64,000 bases of DNA, taken from positions 105,341 through 169,340 of the forward strand of contig SIJG01000130.1 in assembly GCA_023374025.1 (NCBI GenBank), written 5' to 3'. The notes under the pieces are model-generated. The model was not told where the DNA came from. It saw nothing but the letters and a program-made list of their open reading frames with translations, and did not search any database. Both the position numbers and the translations under genes were made by a program. This stretch comes from Heterodera schachtii (Eukaryota > Nematoda > Chromadorea > Rhabditida > Heteroderidae). Positions 40,079 to 50,733 of the stretch are shown here, piece after piece (the first letter of the stretch is position 1; each line of letters opens with the position of its first letter).

Positions 40079-40640
40079 CAGTCAGGTGCAAAAGTATTGC
40101 ATCAAAAAAATTTTTTTTCGAAAAATTCGTTTTTCTCAAAAATGAATGGTGGGAAAAAGGTCTAATTTAAGCCAAAAGAAACATCAATTAGCTTACTAAT
40201 AAATACCCAAAAACTTCTCCAACAACTCCCATTGTCGACGAGAAAATTGCCCATGACCCAATCAACCCCCTTTTTTGCGGTGCAAAAGTAATGCATCAAA
40301 ACATGTATGTACAAATATCTCAATTTTTATTAATATTAAAATTCTGAAAAAATCCCTGCTAATCTTACTTTTGATACTGATCAAAAAGTCTTTTGGACCA
40401 ACTTGATCAGATCACTCCATCATGGTGATCTGAAAAGTCAAAAATTGCTTGAAATTGGGAAAATTTTCGAAAAAAATTCCTAAGGGGTTGGGAAAATTTT
40501 TCTGGAAAATTTAAGTAGGCCTATCAGAAAGGTGAATTGCCTTTGGGATGATTGGTCTACGACCTATATCCGCAGAACGACATAGAGTGTCAAAATTGAC
40601 TACCATAAAAATGATCAGTTTTCTACCATTTTCCCTAATA
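40079..40640. mobile_element. Tc1/mariner-type left arm related to the 27.4-kb element
   Basis: TA then CAGTCAGGTGCAAAAGTATT starts the arm. GGTGCAAAAGTA(T/A)TGCATC occurs at 40085 and again near 40279, the same doubled-repeat spacing (about 195 bp) as at 27.4 kb. The following 250 bases share AACTTGATCAGATCACTCC and ATTCCTA(A/G)GGGGTTG with that element. The right arm is missing or too diverged to see. Confidence 0.65.
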
Positions 40641-41083
40641 ATTCACGAGTAATATTTAGCTCATAATATTCCGTTCGGAATATTTGTTTTAAAAAGATCA
40701 TTTTAATTTAGAAAGGAACATGTTGGTTTTTTCTTCAATTATTTAAACATTTTAGTGACTTTAAAAATAAGTTTTTTTTTAATAAAAATTGAAAATTTTA
40801 TACCAATCAAATACTAGTTTAAACATAAAAATTTAAACTCCTTAGAATTAAACCCGCTAAAACAAATTAACAAATTGGGAACGCGGAAAATAGAAATCAG
40901 AATAAATGATGCAAGCAAATCATTTCAAATCGTATTAATTTAAAATTATTACTTAAATATAAAAATTTTTTATTATATTAAAAAAAAATTTTGTGACTTT
41001 TTGTTTGATTTTCCTTTTCATTGTAAAAAAAACTTTTTCATTCATTCATTCATTGTTGTTCTGTGTTTGCCTTAAAGGGAAGA

Positions 41084-41311
41084 ATGAAAAGATATGATTC
41101 AGCAAATCCTTTTGTAAGGAATTTATTTCTCGATTATTTTTGGGATATTTTTTTATTTATTTTATTTGTATGGCACTTGAGAAAGAAATTGGCAGAAAAA
41201 ATATTGTTTTGTTGCGCTAAAAATTGGAAGTATTTAAGGGCATGGAACTGTTGTTGTGGCACATTCGAAACATTTTTTCAACAGAAAATTCCATCTCGAA
41301 AAGTTAAATAA
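41084..41311 (+). CDS. Possible small single-pass membrane protein (75 residues)
   Basis: An open frame from ATG 41084 encodes MKRYDSANPFVRNLFLDYFW, then a hydrophobic run through DIFLFILFVWHL, a basic stretch, and cysteine clusters FCC and NCCC before the end at TAA 41311. Codon use is less AT-biased than in the surrounding spacer, which is why I keep it. The frame is also open a little upstream, and CCTTAAAG just before it could serve as an acceptor, so it may be a last exon. It converges on the minus-strand exon at 41388-41519. I do not recognise a family. Confidence 0.35.
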   Translation: MKRYDSANPFVRNLFLDYFWDIFLFILFVWHLRKKLAEKILFCCAKNWKYLRAWNCCCGTFETFFQQKIPSRKVK

Positions 41312-41387
41312 TCCCATTCTAAATGGCATCATCGTCGATTAAATTGTAAATTATCCTTTATTCATTACCCAATTATTAAAAAACATT

Positions 41388-41519
41388 TTATCTTGGCACT
41401 TTTGGTGGCGGTGGAGAAGGAAATGCCAACGGAGGAGTACGAGGACCATCGTCACCAAACAATTTTTGAGAGAAAAAAGGAATTACAAAAGCATGATAAT
41501 CAATCGGATAAAAAAATGG
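41388..41519 (-). CDS. Probable terminal exon with proline-rich C-terminus (partial gene)
   Basis: After an acceptor TCTAG (exon border at 41519) the minus strand is open in phase 0 and reads PFFYPIDYHAFVIPFF, then KLFGDDGPRTPPLAFPSPPP, ending KVPR at TAA 41390-41388. The regular codon composition and proline-rich tail look coding. An in-frame stop directly above the acceptor shows that an upstream exon is needed, and I could not identify one between 41.6 and 42.0 kb, so the gene is either incomplete or a remnant. Function unknown. Confidence 0.4.
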   Translation of the reverse strand, partial: PFFYPIDYHAFVIPFFSQKLFGDDGPRTPPLAFPSPPPPKVPR

Positions 41520-41659
41520 CTAGAATTTGTATAACTTTTTTTTTGCCAAATTAATAATTTTTATGCATTTTTACAAAATGAATATTTTTAAATGAGGCTT
41601 AAAAATCAGAAGAGAATAAATGCTCATTCTTTTTTCGTTGCCAAAATCTTAAGCACCTT

Positions 41660-41709
41660 CGAACCCCTGACCCGGATTCGAACAAAAATTCGAAAATTCA
41701 ATTTTCGAC
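41660..41709 (+). repeat. Dispersed direct repeat, copy 1 (copy 2 at 45778-45828)
   Basis: The core CGAACCC..T..CCCG.ATTCGAACAAAAA and the following TTCGA-rich bases occur here and at 45778-45828 in the same orientation. The two copies lie beyond opposite sides of the F-box cluster core (42.0-45.4 kb). Either they are traces of a segmental duplication or an old dispersed element. Confidence 0.5.
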
Positions 41710-42047
41710 AAAATTCACAATAATTAACAAAACAGGTTCAATCTTACAAAATATTATATCGTGCCTTCAGAAAAAATCAGAAAAAATTTTGCTTTTATTT
41801 CTGCATTTTGTTGCATACCTATTTAGAATTTTCTGAAAAAACAATTGACGACCGATTCTGCGGCACATTTTTCATAATTTTTCAGGAATCTGGGGGTCTC
41901 GCGATGCTTACAGTTATAATAGTCGAGAAAATTTTTTTTGAAAATTAATTTTGAGTCCAAAAAATTGGGCGACAAATAACATTTATGTCTGGTCAGCGAA
42001 ACCCACGACCAAAAAAGTGCTGCTAAATAAATCAATTAGGTAAGCAC

Positions 42048-42781
42048 CGCGTTGAAGGCTTCAATCTTCGACGACCATTTCCCATCATTCATGTCCCACG
42101 AGCATTTGAGCACTTTTTGGCACATTGTTTTGAAGCGGCGTGAAAAGCCATTTGGCCACCAATTGTCCATCCGATGCCGCGGCACTGTCATCGGCCGGAA
42201 ATTCGGCGAAAATATCGGCGTCACAAAAATAAACTCCGAAATGCGATCACTGTCCGTGTCGATGATCAAATTAACCGGACAGAATGAGGCAAAAAGTTGG
42301 CGAAAATGGCGGAGAAAAGTGATCACATTGTTGTCGATGTATCTGTGAAAATGAAATGATGGAATTGTTTTACAAAAAAATCATTCGCTTCACCTTATTA
42401 AAATGGCTTTGAATCCGACGACTTTCTTTGGCAACGGATTTTGCGGAATTGGCAATGCTTTACAATTGAAATTGGCAAATTTCATTTCCTTTGCGTAATT
42501 CCAGAAAATTTTTGGCAAAATTTCCATCGATTTCAGCGCCCATTTACGAGTTTTGAAATGTTCGTCGACATAAAAGTTGAAACGGTGGCTGATCATTGAA
42601 ATGCCAAGGCCAAGTTGACGCGGAGAGAGCAAATCGAACACACAAAGCCAACAGTCGCCGGAGATGAAACTGAAAAAAAGGAAAACAAAATTTAAAAAGT
42701 AAAATTGAAAATTGGCATTTTAATTTAATTTTACATTGCTTTTGCCATCTTTTCCTCCGCTTCTTTTCGGCGGTCTGAAAT
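42048..42781 (-). pseudogene. F-box-like gene remnant A: lost start, internal deletion, no 3' exons
   Basis: Aligned to the intact paralogue at 44114-45367, three exons remain: 42781-42735 (47 nt), 42669-42394 (276 nt, exactly the paralogue length) and 42342-42048 (295 nt against 424). The exon 1 start codon is ATT instead of ATG. Exon 2 keeps the F-box-like core around FISGDCWLCVFDLLSPRQLG. Exon 3 lacks about 43 codons. A one-base loss near the deletion joint shifts the frame for about 37 codons, and an extra A in a later A run restores it. Below 42047 I find nothing like paralogue exons 4-5. Splice sites are still GT-AG. It is therefore a degraded copy unlikely to make a normal product. Confidence 0.8.
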
Positions 42782-42889
42782 TTTGTTGATGGCAAATTAA
42801 GAGAGATTTCGACTGATTTAAATAATTTGCTTACAATTAGTAAAAGTAAAGAAATTACGCGAAATACGCATGTGACTTAAAAAAAAAAA

Positions 42890-43016
42890 TTTGCGGTTTT
42901 TGAAGTGTTCGTCGACGTAAATGTCAAAACGGTGACTGATTATCGAAATTCCAAGGCCAAGCTGGGACGGCTCAAGCAAATCGAAGACACAAAGCCAACA
43001 GTCGGCGGAGATGAAG
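42890..43016 (-). pseudogene. F-box-like gene fragment D (first half of exon 2)
   Basis: After an acceptor (CAG at 43019-43017) the minus strand encodes FISADCWLCVFDLLEPSQLG and continues to HFKNRK. Similarity to the paralogues then stops at a T run near 42890. The remaining exon 2, exon 3 and the C-terminal exons are absent. Upstream, an in-phase donor at the end of a small open frame (43082-43177) could splice to it, giving KKKI-FIS at the junction, the same phase as in the intact paralogue. Exon 1 itself is either highly diverged or replaced. Confidence 0.75.
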
Positions 43017-43081
43017 CTGAAGAAAAAGGAAAACAAAATTTAAAATTGAAAATGAAATTTATTTTGAAAATTTTTTGTTTT

Positions 43082-43177
43082 TTACATTTTCTTTTTGCGA
43101 TGGCCTCGTTGTCGTTTTGGCGGTTTTTTGTAACGGTCCCAATAAATCCAAAGAATGGCACAACCGCCGACAAACAT
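43082..43177 (-). CDS. Possible 31-residue membrane micropeptide or replaced exon 1 of fragment D
   Basis: The frame starts at ATG 43177, encodes MFVGGCAILWIYWDRYKKPP followed by KRQRGHRKKKM, and ends at TAA 43082. It would be a single hydrophobic segment followed by a strongly basic tail. A TAG acceptor at 43196-43194 allows the open frame to extend upstream with LFVVP. The final ATGTAAAA also looks like the exon 1 donor of the F-box genes, and weak base similarity to their exon 1 is visible over the last 45 bases. I cannot tell whether it is a small gene or a decayed F-box exon. No function is recognised. Confidence 0.3.
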   Translation of the reverse strand: MFVGGCAILWIYWDRYKKPPKRQRGHRKKKM

Positions 43178-44113
43178 TGGCACAACGAACAGACTAAAAA
43201 AATGAGAAGGAAAAGGGTAAATGTAGAGAAGAAATGCAAAAAACGTACAGAATCATTTTTAAAGACAATGCCATGGAGAAAAAAAATGTCGAACAAAGAG
43301 AGACGAACACAAATATGCGAATGGAAAAAAATAATAATGAGAAATGACGGAGGAGGAGCAATCACTTTTATACGAAATTTTTATGTGTCGTATTCGATGC
43401 CTTGGAGAAAATTTCCAATGCCAACCTACCTAATCAAATTGATTTTGATTTTACCTAATTGCTTTAATTTTGATGCAAATTTTTGTGTGCCTTTGTGGAA
43501 TAATCTGTCCCTGTAAAAATTTTCACCCAACAAAATAAATCCACGAATTTCTTTAAATTTAGTTTTACTCTTTTTCCATTTGTATGCTTTTGCATTTTCC
43601 AATTTTTTTGCGACTATAAAAGCCCTTCCTCTTCTCCCATTTCCTTTCATTTACTCACTTTTCTTTTCCTTTTATTGCCAATATATCTTTTGTCGACTTT
43701 CGTCGTTAGCTTTCTTCTGCTCAAATTTGCGCTTTTTTTTTGGGGGGGGGACGAAAAATCCAAGGATTTTGTGCATGTTTATCTAGTTCAAATAATTACC
43801 TAACTATGCAACTAATTTGTGTTAATTGAACATATAAATTTTTGATTGAACGCGTGAGTTGTGATTGAATTCTGAACATTCAAACAAAAACAACAATTTT
43901 TATAAACACTTTGGTGTCTTTGACTTCTTTATTTCTTTGTCTATTTGTATGTTTACATATTTGTTCGTTTGAAAATAAAAACTTTCATCGAAAAATAACA
44001 CTAAAAAATAGCAATGAGATTATCATCTTTTATGACATTTTATGCAAATTAAGTAATAAAGCCCATTTAAGTGGAAAAGTGCCGAAAACTGTTAATAATT
44101 TGCCAACAACAAA

Positions 44114-45367
44114 ATGTCAGACCGCAGAAAAGAAGCGGAGGAAAAAATGGCAAAAGCAATGTAAAATTAAAATGCCAATTTCAATTTTAGATTTTGTTTT
44201 CCCTTTTTTCAGTTTTATCTCCTCCGATTGTTGGCTTTGTGTCTTCGATTTGCTCTCTCCGCGTCAACTTGGCTTCGGAATTGCAATGATTAGCCATCGA
44301 TATGACTTTTACGTCGATGAACACTTCAAAACTCGCAAATGGACATTCGGAATTATTCGAATTCGACGCAAAATTGGAGAAAATGGCACCAAGGAAATGG
44401 AAATTGCCAATTGCCGTGCAAAACCAATGCCAATTGCGCAAATCCAATTGCCACGCAAAGTCATCGGATTCGAACGGATCAACATCTAGTAAAATTGGGG
44501 ATTTTACAAAATTTATACAACATTTCCCATTAATTTTTAGTTTCATCGACCAAAATGTCATCGCTTTTCTCCGCCGTTTTCACCAACTTTTTGCCTCATT
44601 CTGTCAAATTAATTTGACCATCAATACGACGAATGACCGCATTTTGAAGTTCATTCTGCACAACATTTGGCCAATGCTCAGGAAAAACATTCATGGCCTG
44701 CGACTATCCGTTAGAACTTTCCGCCGTTTTCGACATTTCGTCCCGTCACTTCTCAACGACTGTCCATCACTTCGTTTTGTCATTTTTTATGCTGGCGAAT
44801 TCTTCCCCGAATTTCCGGCCAATGACAATGCCGCGGCATCGGATGGACAATCGGTGGCCAAATGGCTTTTTACTCCACTTCCTAACAATATGCCAAAAGT
44901 GCTCAAATGCTATTTGGACGCGGATGATGGAATTTTGGCGTCGAGGATTGAAGCCTTAAAAACGGTGATTTTTTATTGATACTTTTGGTTTTGTGTACAC
45001 ACCAAAACCGGAAAGTACCTCTTTATTTTCTTAATTAAATAACCATTTTTCCACGTTGTAGGCTTTTGCTTCGGCTTCATCTCCTTCCAATTTCATTGTC
45101 GTCATTTGGTTTAATCGTTCGTTTTTTCCTGACTCCGTTATGCTCTTTGATCTGATCAACGAATTGACCCGTGAACAATTGGCATTGATAAGGATTAACG
45201 ACTATAGCACTCGTTTTCTGTTGATCCGTTGTCCAATTGCGCGAGATGAAATTTATTGCGATAATGACATCGGCGATGGGTCAGTGATTTTTTTTCAAAA
45301 ATTCAAATTTATTTGCGTTTCTACTTTTAGGCTTCTTGACACAACTCCCGGCCCAAGTGATCACTGA
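44114..45367 (+). CDS. F-box-like protein, five exons, intact
   Basis: Exons 44114-44160, 44213-44488, 44541-44964, 45062-45279 and 45331-45367 join in frame to 333 codons plus TGA. All introns (52, 52, 97 and 51 bp) are GT-AG. The start MSDRRKEAEEKMAKA is shared with the paralogue at 46296. Exon 2 opens with FISSDCWLCVFDLLSPRQLG and continues through SHRYDFYVDEHFKTRKW, which reads like a divergent F-box of about 45 residues. The rest has IGFERI, SDGQSVAKWLFTPL and LTREQLAL blocks typical of the expanded tylenchid-nematode family. F-box proteins usually bridge targets to SCF ubiquitin ligases; the C-terminal part would choose the target. Compared with the neighbour, exon 4 is 69 bp shorter than that copy's corrected length, removing 23 residues after CPIARDE. 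Its donor is GTCAGT. An alternative upstream open frame runs through intron 1 but does not use the conserved start. Confidence 0.85.
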
Positions 45368-45777
45368 TCAGTAGAAGTGAATGATAAATTATTGAGAAAT
45401 GATCGATCATTATGAATTATGAAATTATTGAAGTGCTCATAAATTGTTCGATTTTTGTTGCATTGATCTTTACAAACAATTTTTTGCTGTAGACACCCCT
45501 TGCACATGTAGTTATAGGTTAACTAGATGAAGGCCAAAAACCGAAGGGTCAAGAAAATGGCCCATTCGTAAAGTGGACCCCTCCCCTCCCGTTTAAAAAG
45601 TAATCGTTCGCACAAATCCTGTTACAATCCAAAATGTACCAAAAAATGGAAAACCGTACATTAGTGACTGCTGAAAGCCCAAATTGTGACCAAAAGATGC
45701 CATTTTATGCAATAAGTGAGGTTACAAAGGTTTTCTGGATCTCTGATCATGAATACAACATCCATTTCGGTCAACGC

Positions 45778-45828
45778 CGAACCCTTGGCCCGAATTCGAA
45801 CAAAAAGTCAAACTCAAATTTTCGAATT
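45778..45828 (+). repeat. Dispersed direct repeat, copy 2
   Basis: Partner of 41660-41709; it shares CGAACCC, CCCGAATTCGAACAAAAA with small differences, then TTTTCGA. It lies in the 0.9-kb spacer between the intact F-box gene and its pseudogene neighbour. Confidence 0.5.
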
Positions 45829-46295
45829 TCACATTTTTGGTTCAAATTTTGTTTAATTACACGGAAACGTAGTGAAAATTTTCATGCAAAAATTCAAATT
45901 TTTCTCATAAAATTATTTTTCCCGTTTCCCACCGCGGGATTTTCATTTACAATTAACTTACAAAGAATGTTATCCTAATCAGTTTAAACAATTATAGCAG
46001 ACAAATATGACAAGTGAATTCAATTATGAAAAAATATACAGAGCAATACATACATAAGCTGAACATAAAAATGAATTTTGAAAAATTGGGGATTTTCGAT
46101 TCCGGGGTTCGGAATCATCGGATGTCAGATTCGTGCTACGGCCTCGAAAACTTAAAATTCAAATCGCTTTTTAAAAAAAATTTCAATAGACTAAATTAAA
46201 AAGGAATCTCCTGATTTCAGATAATTGTCTTTTTTAGTTTCCCTAAGCTAATTTAAATCCTTCAAAAGCTGTCTTAATAATTCGACCTCAACAAA

Positions 46296-47577
46296 ATGTC
46301 CGACCGCCGAAAAGAAGCGGAGGAAAAAATGGCAAAAGCAATGTAAAATTAAAATGCCAATTTTCAATTTTAATTTTGTTTTTTTTTAGTTTTATTTCCG
46401 CCGATTGTTGGCTTTGTGTTTTCGATTTGCTTGCGCCTTCACAACTTGGCCTTGGAATTGCACTGATCAGCCACTGATTTGACTTTTATGTGGACGAACA
46501 TTTCAAAACGCGCAAATGGACATTCGGAATTATTCAAATTTGGAACAAAATTGGAGAGAATGGCATCAACAAAATGGAAATTGTCAATTGCCATGGAGCT
46601 CGATTGCCAATTTCGCAAGTTCAATTGCCACGCAAAGTCATTGGATTCAAGCGCATCTATATTGCGTAAATTGTCCATTATTTAAAAATTTAGTAACTTT
46701 TCCCCATTATTTTAGTTTCATCGACCGAAATGCCATCACTTTTCTCCACCATTTTCGCCAACTTTTCACCGCCTGTCCAATTGATTTGATCTTCCACACG
46801 ACACCTGACCGAATTTTGGATTTTATTTTGCGGAACATTTGGCCAATGATCGGAAAAAACATTTGTGCCATGCATTTTTTCGCGAAAATTTTCCACAATT
46901 TGCGGAAATTCATCCCGTCAATTCTCAACGATTTTCCATCGCTTCGTGTTATCACTTTCATTTTTGACGAATGTTTCATCGAATTTCCATGTGATGACAA
47001 TGCCGCGGCATCGGATGGACAATTGGTGGCCAAATGGCTTTTCACCCCACTTCAAAACGATGTGCCAAAGGTGCTCAAATATTGGTCGCAGAAGAATGAT
47101 GAGAATTTGGCGTCGAAAATTGAAGCCTTCAAGACGGTGCTTAACACCAATTAATTTACTTTATTAATTATATTAAGTTTTCAAAATTTTAGGCTTTTGG
47201 TGATGCTTCATCTCCCGTCAATTTCATTGTCGTTGTTTCGTTTCCGCTGTCTTTTACTAAGTCCGTTGTGCCATTTGCGCTGACCAATGAATTGACTCGT
47301 GAACAATTGGCATTGAAAAGGATTAACAATAGCCATCGTTTTGTGTTCGTCCGTTGTCCAATTGCACGAGACGAAAGCAAATGACAAAATGGGAGGAGGA
47401 AGCGATTTGCTGGGAATTTGATGATCAGTGGAATCAAATTGAAATTCAAATTTATAATGAACGTGAAATCGGCGACGGGTAAGCAAATGAATGCTTTTTT
47501 CATAAATTGAAATTCATTGCTTTTCAATTTTTAGGCTTCTCAACTCAATGATTTTCCCAAGTGATCAGCAGAAGTGA
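46296..47577 (+). pseudogene. F-box-like paralogue with one nonsense and one frameshift change
   Basis: Exons match the intact paralogue: 46296-46342 (47 nt), 46390-46665 (276 nt), 46716-47136 (421 nt), 47193-47478 and 47535-47577, all with GT-AG borders. In exon 2 the codon after AGC CAC is TGA (46475-46477) where the paralogues have CGA or CGT in SHR. In exon 4 one G is missing at about 47383 (AAATGACAAA for AAATGGACAAA), which ends the frame. Beyond the slip the other frame reads KWEEEAICWEFDDQWNQIEI, showing that this copy retains the 23-residue segment missing at 45.2 kb. Apart from these two changes the gene is complete, so inactivation looks recent. A full-length product is not expected. 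Confidence 0.85.
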
Positions 47578-50066
47578 ATAAAATTTTTACTTTTATAATT
47601 TCTTAATTTTGAAATTATTAAATTATTTGTATCATTTTCTAAAAAAGCAAAACTGCATTATCGTTTTATTAATGATGGACTTTTAATTTATCTTGTGGTG
47701 TAAGAATTTTAGTTTTTTCGAAATCAGGGTGCAAAATTAAAATTTTTTATTAGTAATTATTAATATATAAAATATTTTAAAGTTAACTAAAATTACTTTT
47801 TTTGACTTAAATCTGTTATTGTTAAAAAAATTTCAAATATTTTGATACAGACATAATTCAACTTTTTATGCATAAAAAAGTTAAATCTTTTTTTTTGAAT
47901 AATAAATTTAATATTCTTTAAACAATTATTAGTGTATTATTATCTATGAGCATTTATGATAGATTTTATATTTTATGTTTTTTCATAGTAATATATATTG
48001 ATGATTCCGATTTTTTTCCCTTAACTCTGTTGTTAGCCTTGACGTTAATAAAGATTAGGAGCATTTGAAATACCTGATAGATAAAATATTTTGTATTGCT
48101 ATTATAATAAATGGATTTTTTAATATTTCTAAAGTTTTTTTTTATTTAATGATTCTTGAAGACATAATAAAGCATTTAATACATAAAATGAAGCTTCAAT
48201 TTTTATTTTTACTCCCTGGTCCAATATTAAAAATTTGATGCTTTTCAAAAAATAAAATTTTCATATATTTTTTAAAGCTTTTTAAAATTAATTTGTAATT
48301 AAATAATAAAATAGTGAAGAGAAACAACGCCCAGCAAAAACTTTATTCTCGAATTTATTGAATTTACGGCCAATGAAATTGCTTTTAAGCACACCTCATA
48401 CCGTCTGGGTACAATAAATTATTTAAAATAAATAAAAAATAGGATAATTTTATAAATTATAATTTTTTTTACTAAATTTGTCACTCTTACGTATTAATAT
48501 GTATGATGCAAAAAATCAAAATTTTTATTGATGAATTTGAAATTAATTTAAATATTATTATTTCTGCACAATTTTATCGCTTCTGTCTTTCTTTTTTCTT
48601 TAAAATTAAAAAAACCAATAGCTGAATTTTATTTTGATTGTTTTTGGTAATTTTTTGTTATTAACTATTCACCCTTGGTGATTTTCATTGTATAAGATGA
48701 TCAAGTTTACTGATTTATAATATTATTAATGAACATATAATTATTATTTCTTAAATCTTTTTTTGGAATTTATTTTTTATTTATAACAATTGGGCGCATA
48801 TTATTATTAATAAATAAGTAAATTAACATTTTTTAACGATTTTATTTCGAAAAGTTAAATACTTATTTAGTTAGTTGTTAATTACTTCTCGTGAAGTCGT
48901 AGCGTTAAAGTGTTTTGCCAATAATTTTATACATTTATGATATTGATTAAGAATATGAAATTGTAAAATTTTTGATTTAATTCCTTTATTTAGAAGTAAA
49001 ATTTTTTATTTTGTCATTTTATGATATAAATTTTCTTTATTTTTCGCCAATAAAATTGTTGTATTTAGAATAATTATTATGAAATTTAATGAATTATCTT
49101 TATTATAAATACTAATTTTATTAGTTATTTAATATTCAAAAGTTAGATATTGAAATGTAAACATTTATTAAAATAAATTTGCATTAGATTAATTCTTAAA
49201 CTCGTCAATGAGATCTTGTTTTTATTCAGTCACTTCTCATATCGTGTTTCATATTTATGATTTTTTTAATCCAATTTTATTATTTTATACAAATAATTGA
49301 AATAACATATATATTCAAATTTTTGTTTTTTATTGGCTGGTTGTTTTTAAAAATCAATGGTTATTCTTTAGCATCGGATAAAATATAAAACAGTTTTTAT
49401 TAATTAAATTATATATACTTCTTTGTTTAATTTCTAAATCAATAAGCCTAATATTAAGATTAAAATGTCCCTTCAAATCTCATCATAATCAATAATGCTC
49501 CCGCGGTGGGATTTGGAGATGGGCCGGAAAATCCTTTCCCCTGTTCTTGTCCATTCCAAACACAAAATAGTATTATAGAAATTTATTATTATTTTTATAT
49601 AATTCAAAAATTATGAGTTTAAAATTTAATATTCCAATTCAATACTGTGATTAATTATTTATATCATGCAAAATTTTTTAAATATTTTAAACATTAATTA
49701 GTTTTTTATTTTGTGCTTAAGCAATAATTCTCAATTTTTCATCTGCTAAAATCACGCCTTATCAGTATTAACAAGCCGAGCCATACAATATTATATTTAA
49801 TACAATCTTCAGAGGCCTTTTATTAAATATATTTATCAAATATTAAGCATTTATTAAAAATGTAATTGTTCAATTAGCAGCATGTAATTTTGTGACGCAA
49901 GGGATCCTTGAGTTATTTCATTGTTTAAATGAAAACATATTATCTATTAAAAAATTGTATTTCTGATTATTCAAAAAATAATTATTGATATTTTTGAATT
50001 TTTAATTTGTTGTGGAAAACCGAAAGCAAATCGATGATCATTTTTTCTTTTCATTCTTGCCCCGCA
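47578..50066. other. AT-rich spacer downstream of the F-box cluster
   Basis: No gene recognised. One GC-richer patch at 49497-49560 (CTCCCGCGGTGGGATTTGG) lacks a long frame. Confidence 0.55.
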
Positions 50067-50074
50067 GCCCCCAC

Positions 50075-50733
50075 TAGAGACCGGAAATTTCAAATTTGCG
50101 GATCCCGCTGCGAGATTGGAACTCAAAATTTTTTGCGGGACGGGATCCCGCGGGAATAATCCCGCGAATCCCGCATTTAAAATTTGCGGGATCCCGCGCG
50201 GGATTGCGGGATTTTGCAAATTAAAAAAAAAATCAATTAAATTTTAAAAAATTTCCAAAAAAGAAAAAATACCTGATATTTTGGAAAATAAATTTTTAGG
50301 GGCTGGCGGGATGCATTAAAAGGGGCTGATGGGTCGACTAAGATTTTTCAAATGGATCGGACTGTAAAAATTTGATCGGGAATCAAATTATTAACGGTCC
50401 ATAAATTGACTATTTTTTTGCTTTTCAAAACCGCTTTTTTTGCGGCGCAATTTTCCAAAAAATTAGGATCATGAGGGTTCGGCGGTGCCGACGGCACCGC
50501 CGGAGAAATTTTTTTGAAAATTTAATGCGATTTGTTACAGAAAATTTTAAAAAAATCAATAAAATCCCGCATAATCCCGCACAAAAAATCAAATTTGCGG
50601 GTCCCGCTGCGGGATTGAAACTCAAAATTCTTTGCGGGACGGGATCCCGCGGGATTAATCCCGCAAATCCCGCATTTTCCAAAAAATGCGGGATTGCGGA
50701 CTGGGATCCCGCAAAATCCCGCGCCGGTCTCTA
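50075..50733. mobile_element. hAT-like non-autonomous element, GCGGGATCCC-word type, with 8-bp target duplication
   Basis: The left end is TAGAGACCGG and the right end CCGGTCTCTA. The perfect 8-bp duplication GCCCCCAC occurs at 50067-50074 and 50734-50741. The end zones consist of GCGGGATCCCGCGGGAATAA-like words. The core has the hairpin GGCGGTGCC-GAC-GGCACCGCC (50478-50503). Same termini as the element at 7000-7846 but a different filler word. No transposase. Confidence 0.85.

Noticed and set aside
41660..41700. GGATTCGAAC-type sequence considered as a tRNA T-arm
   Set aside because: No matching acceptor or anticodon stems; it belongs to the dispersed repeat shared with 45778.
43911..44489. 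192-codon frame running through intron 1 of the F-box gene
   Set aside because: It ignores the conserved MSDRRKEAEEK start and reads exon 1 in the wrong frame; the spliced model fits two paralogues exactly.
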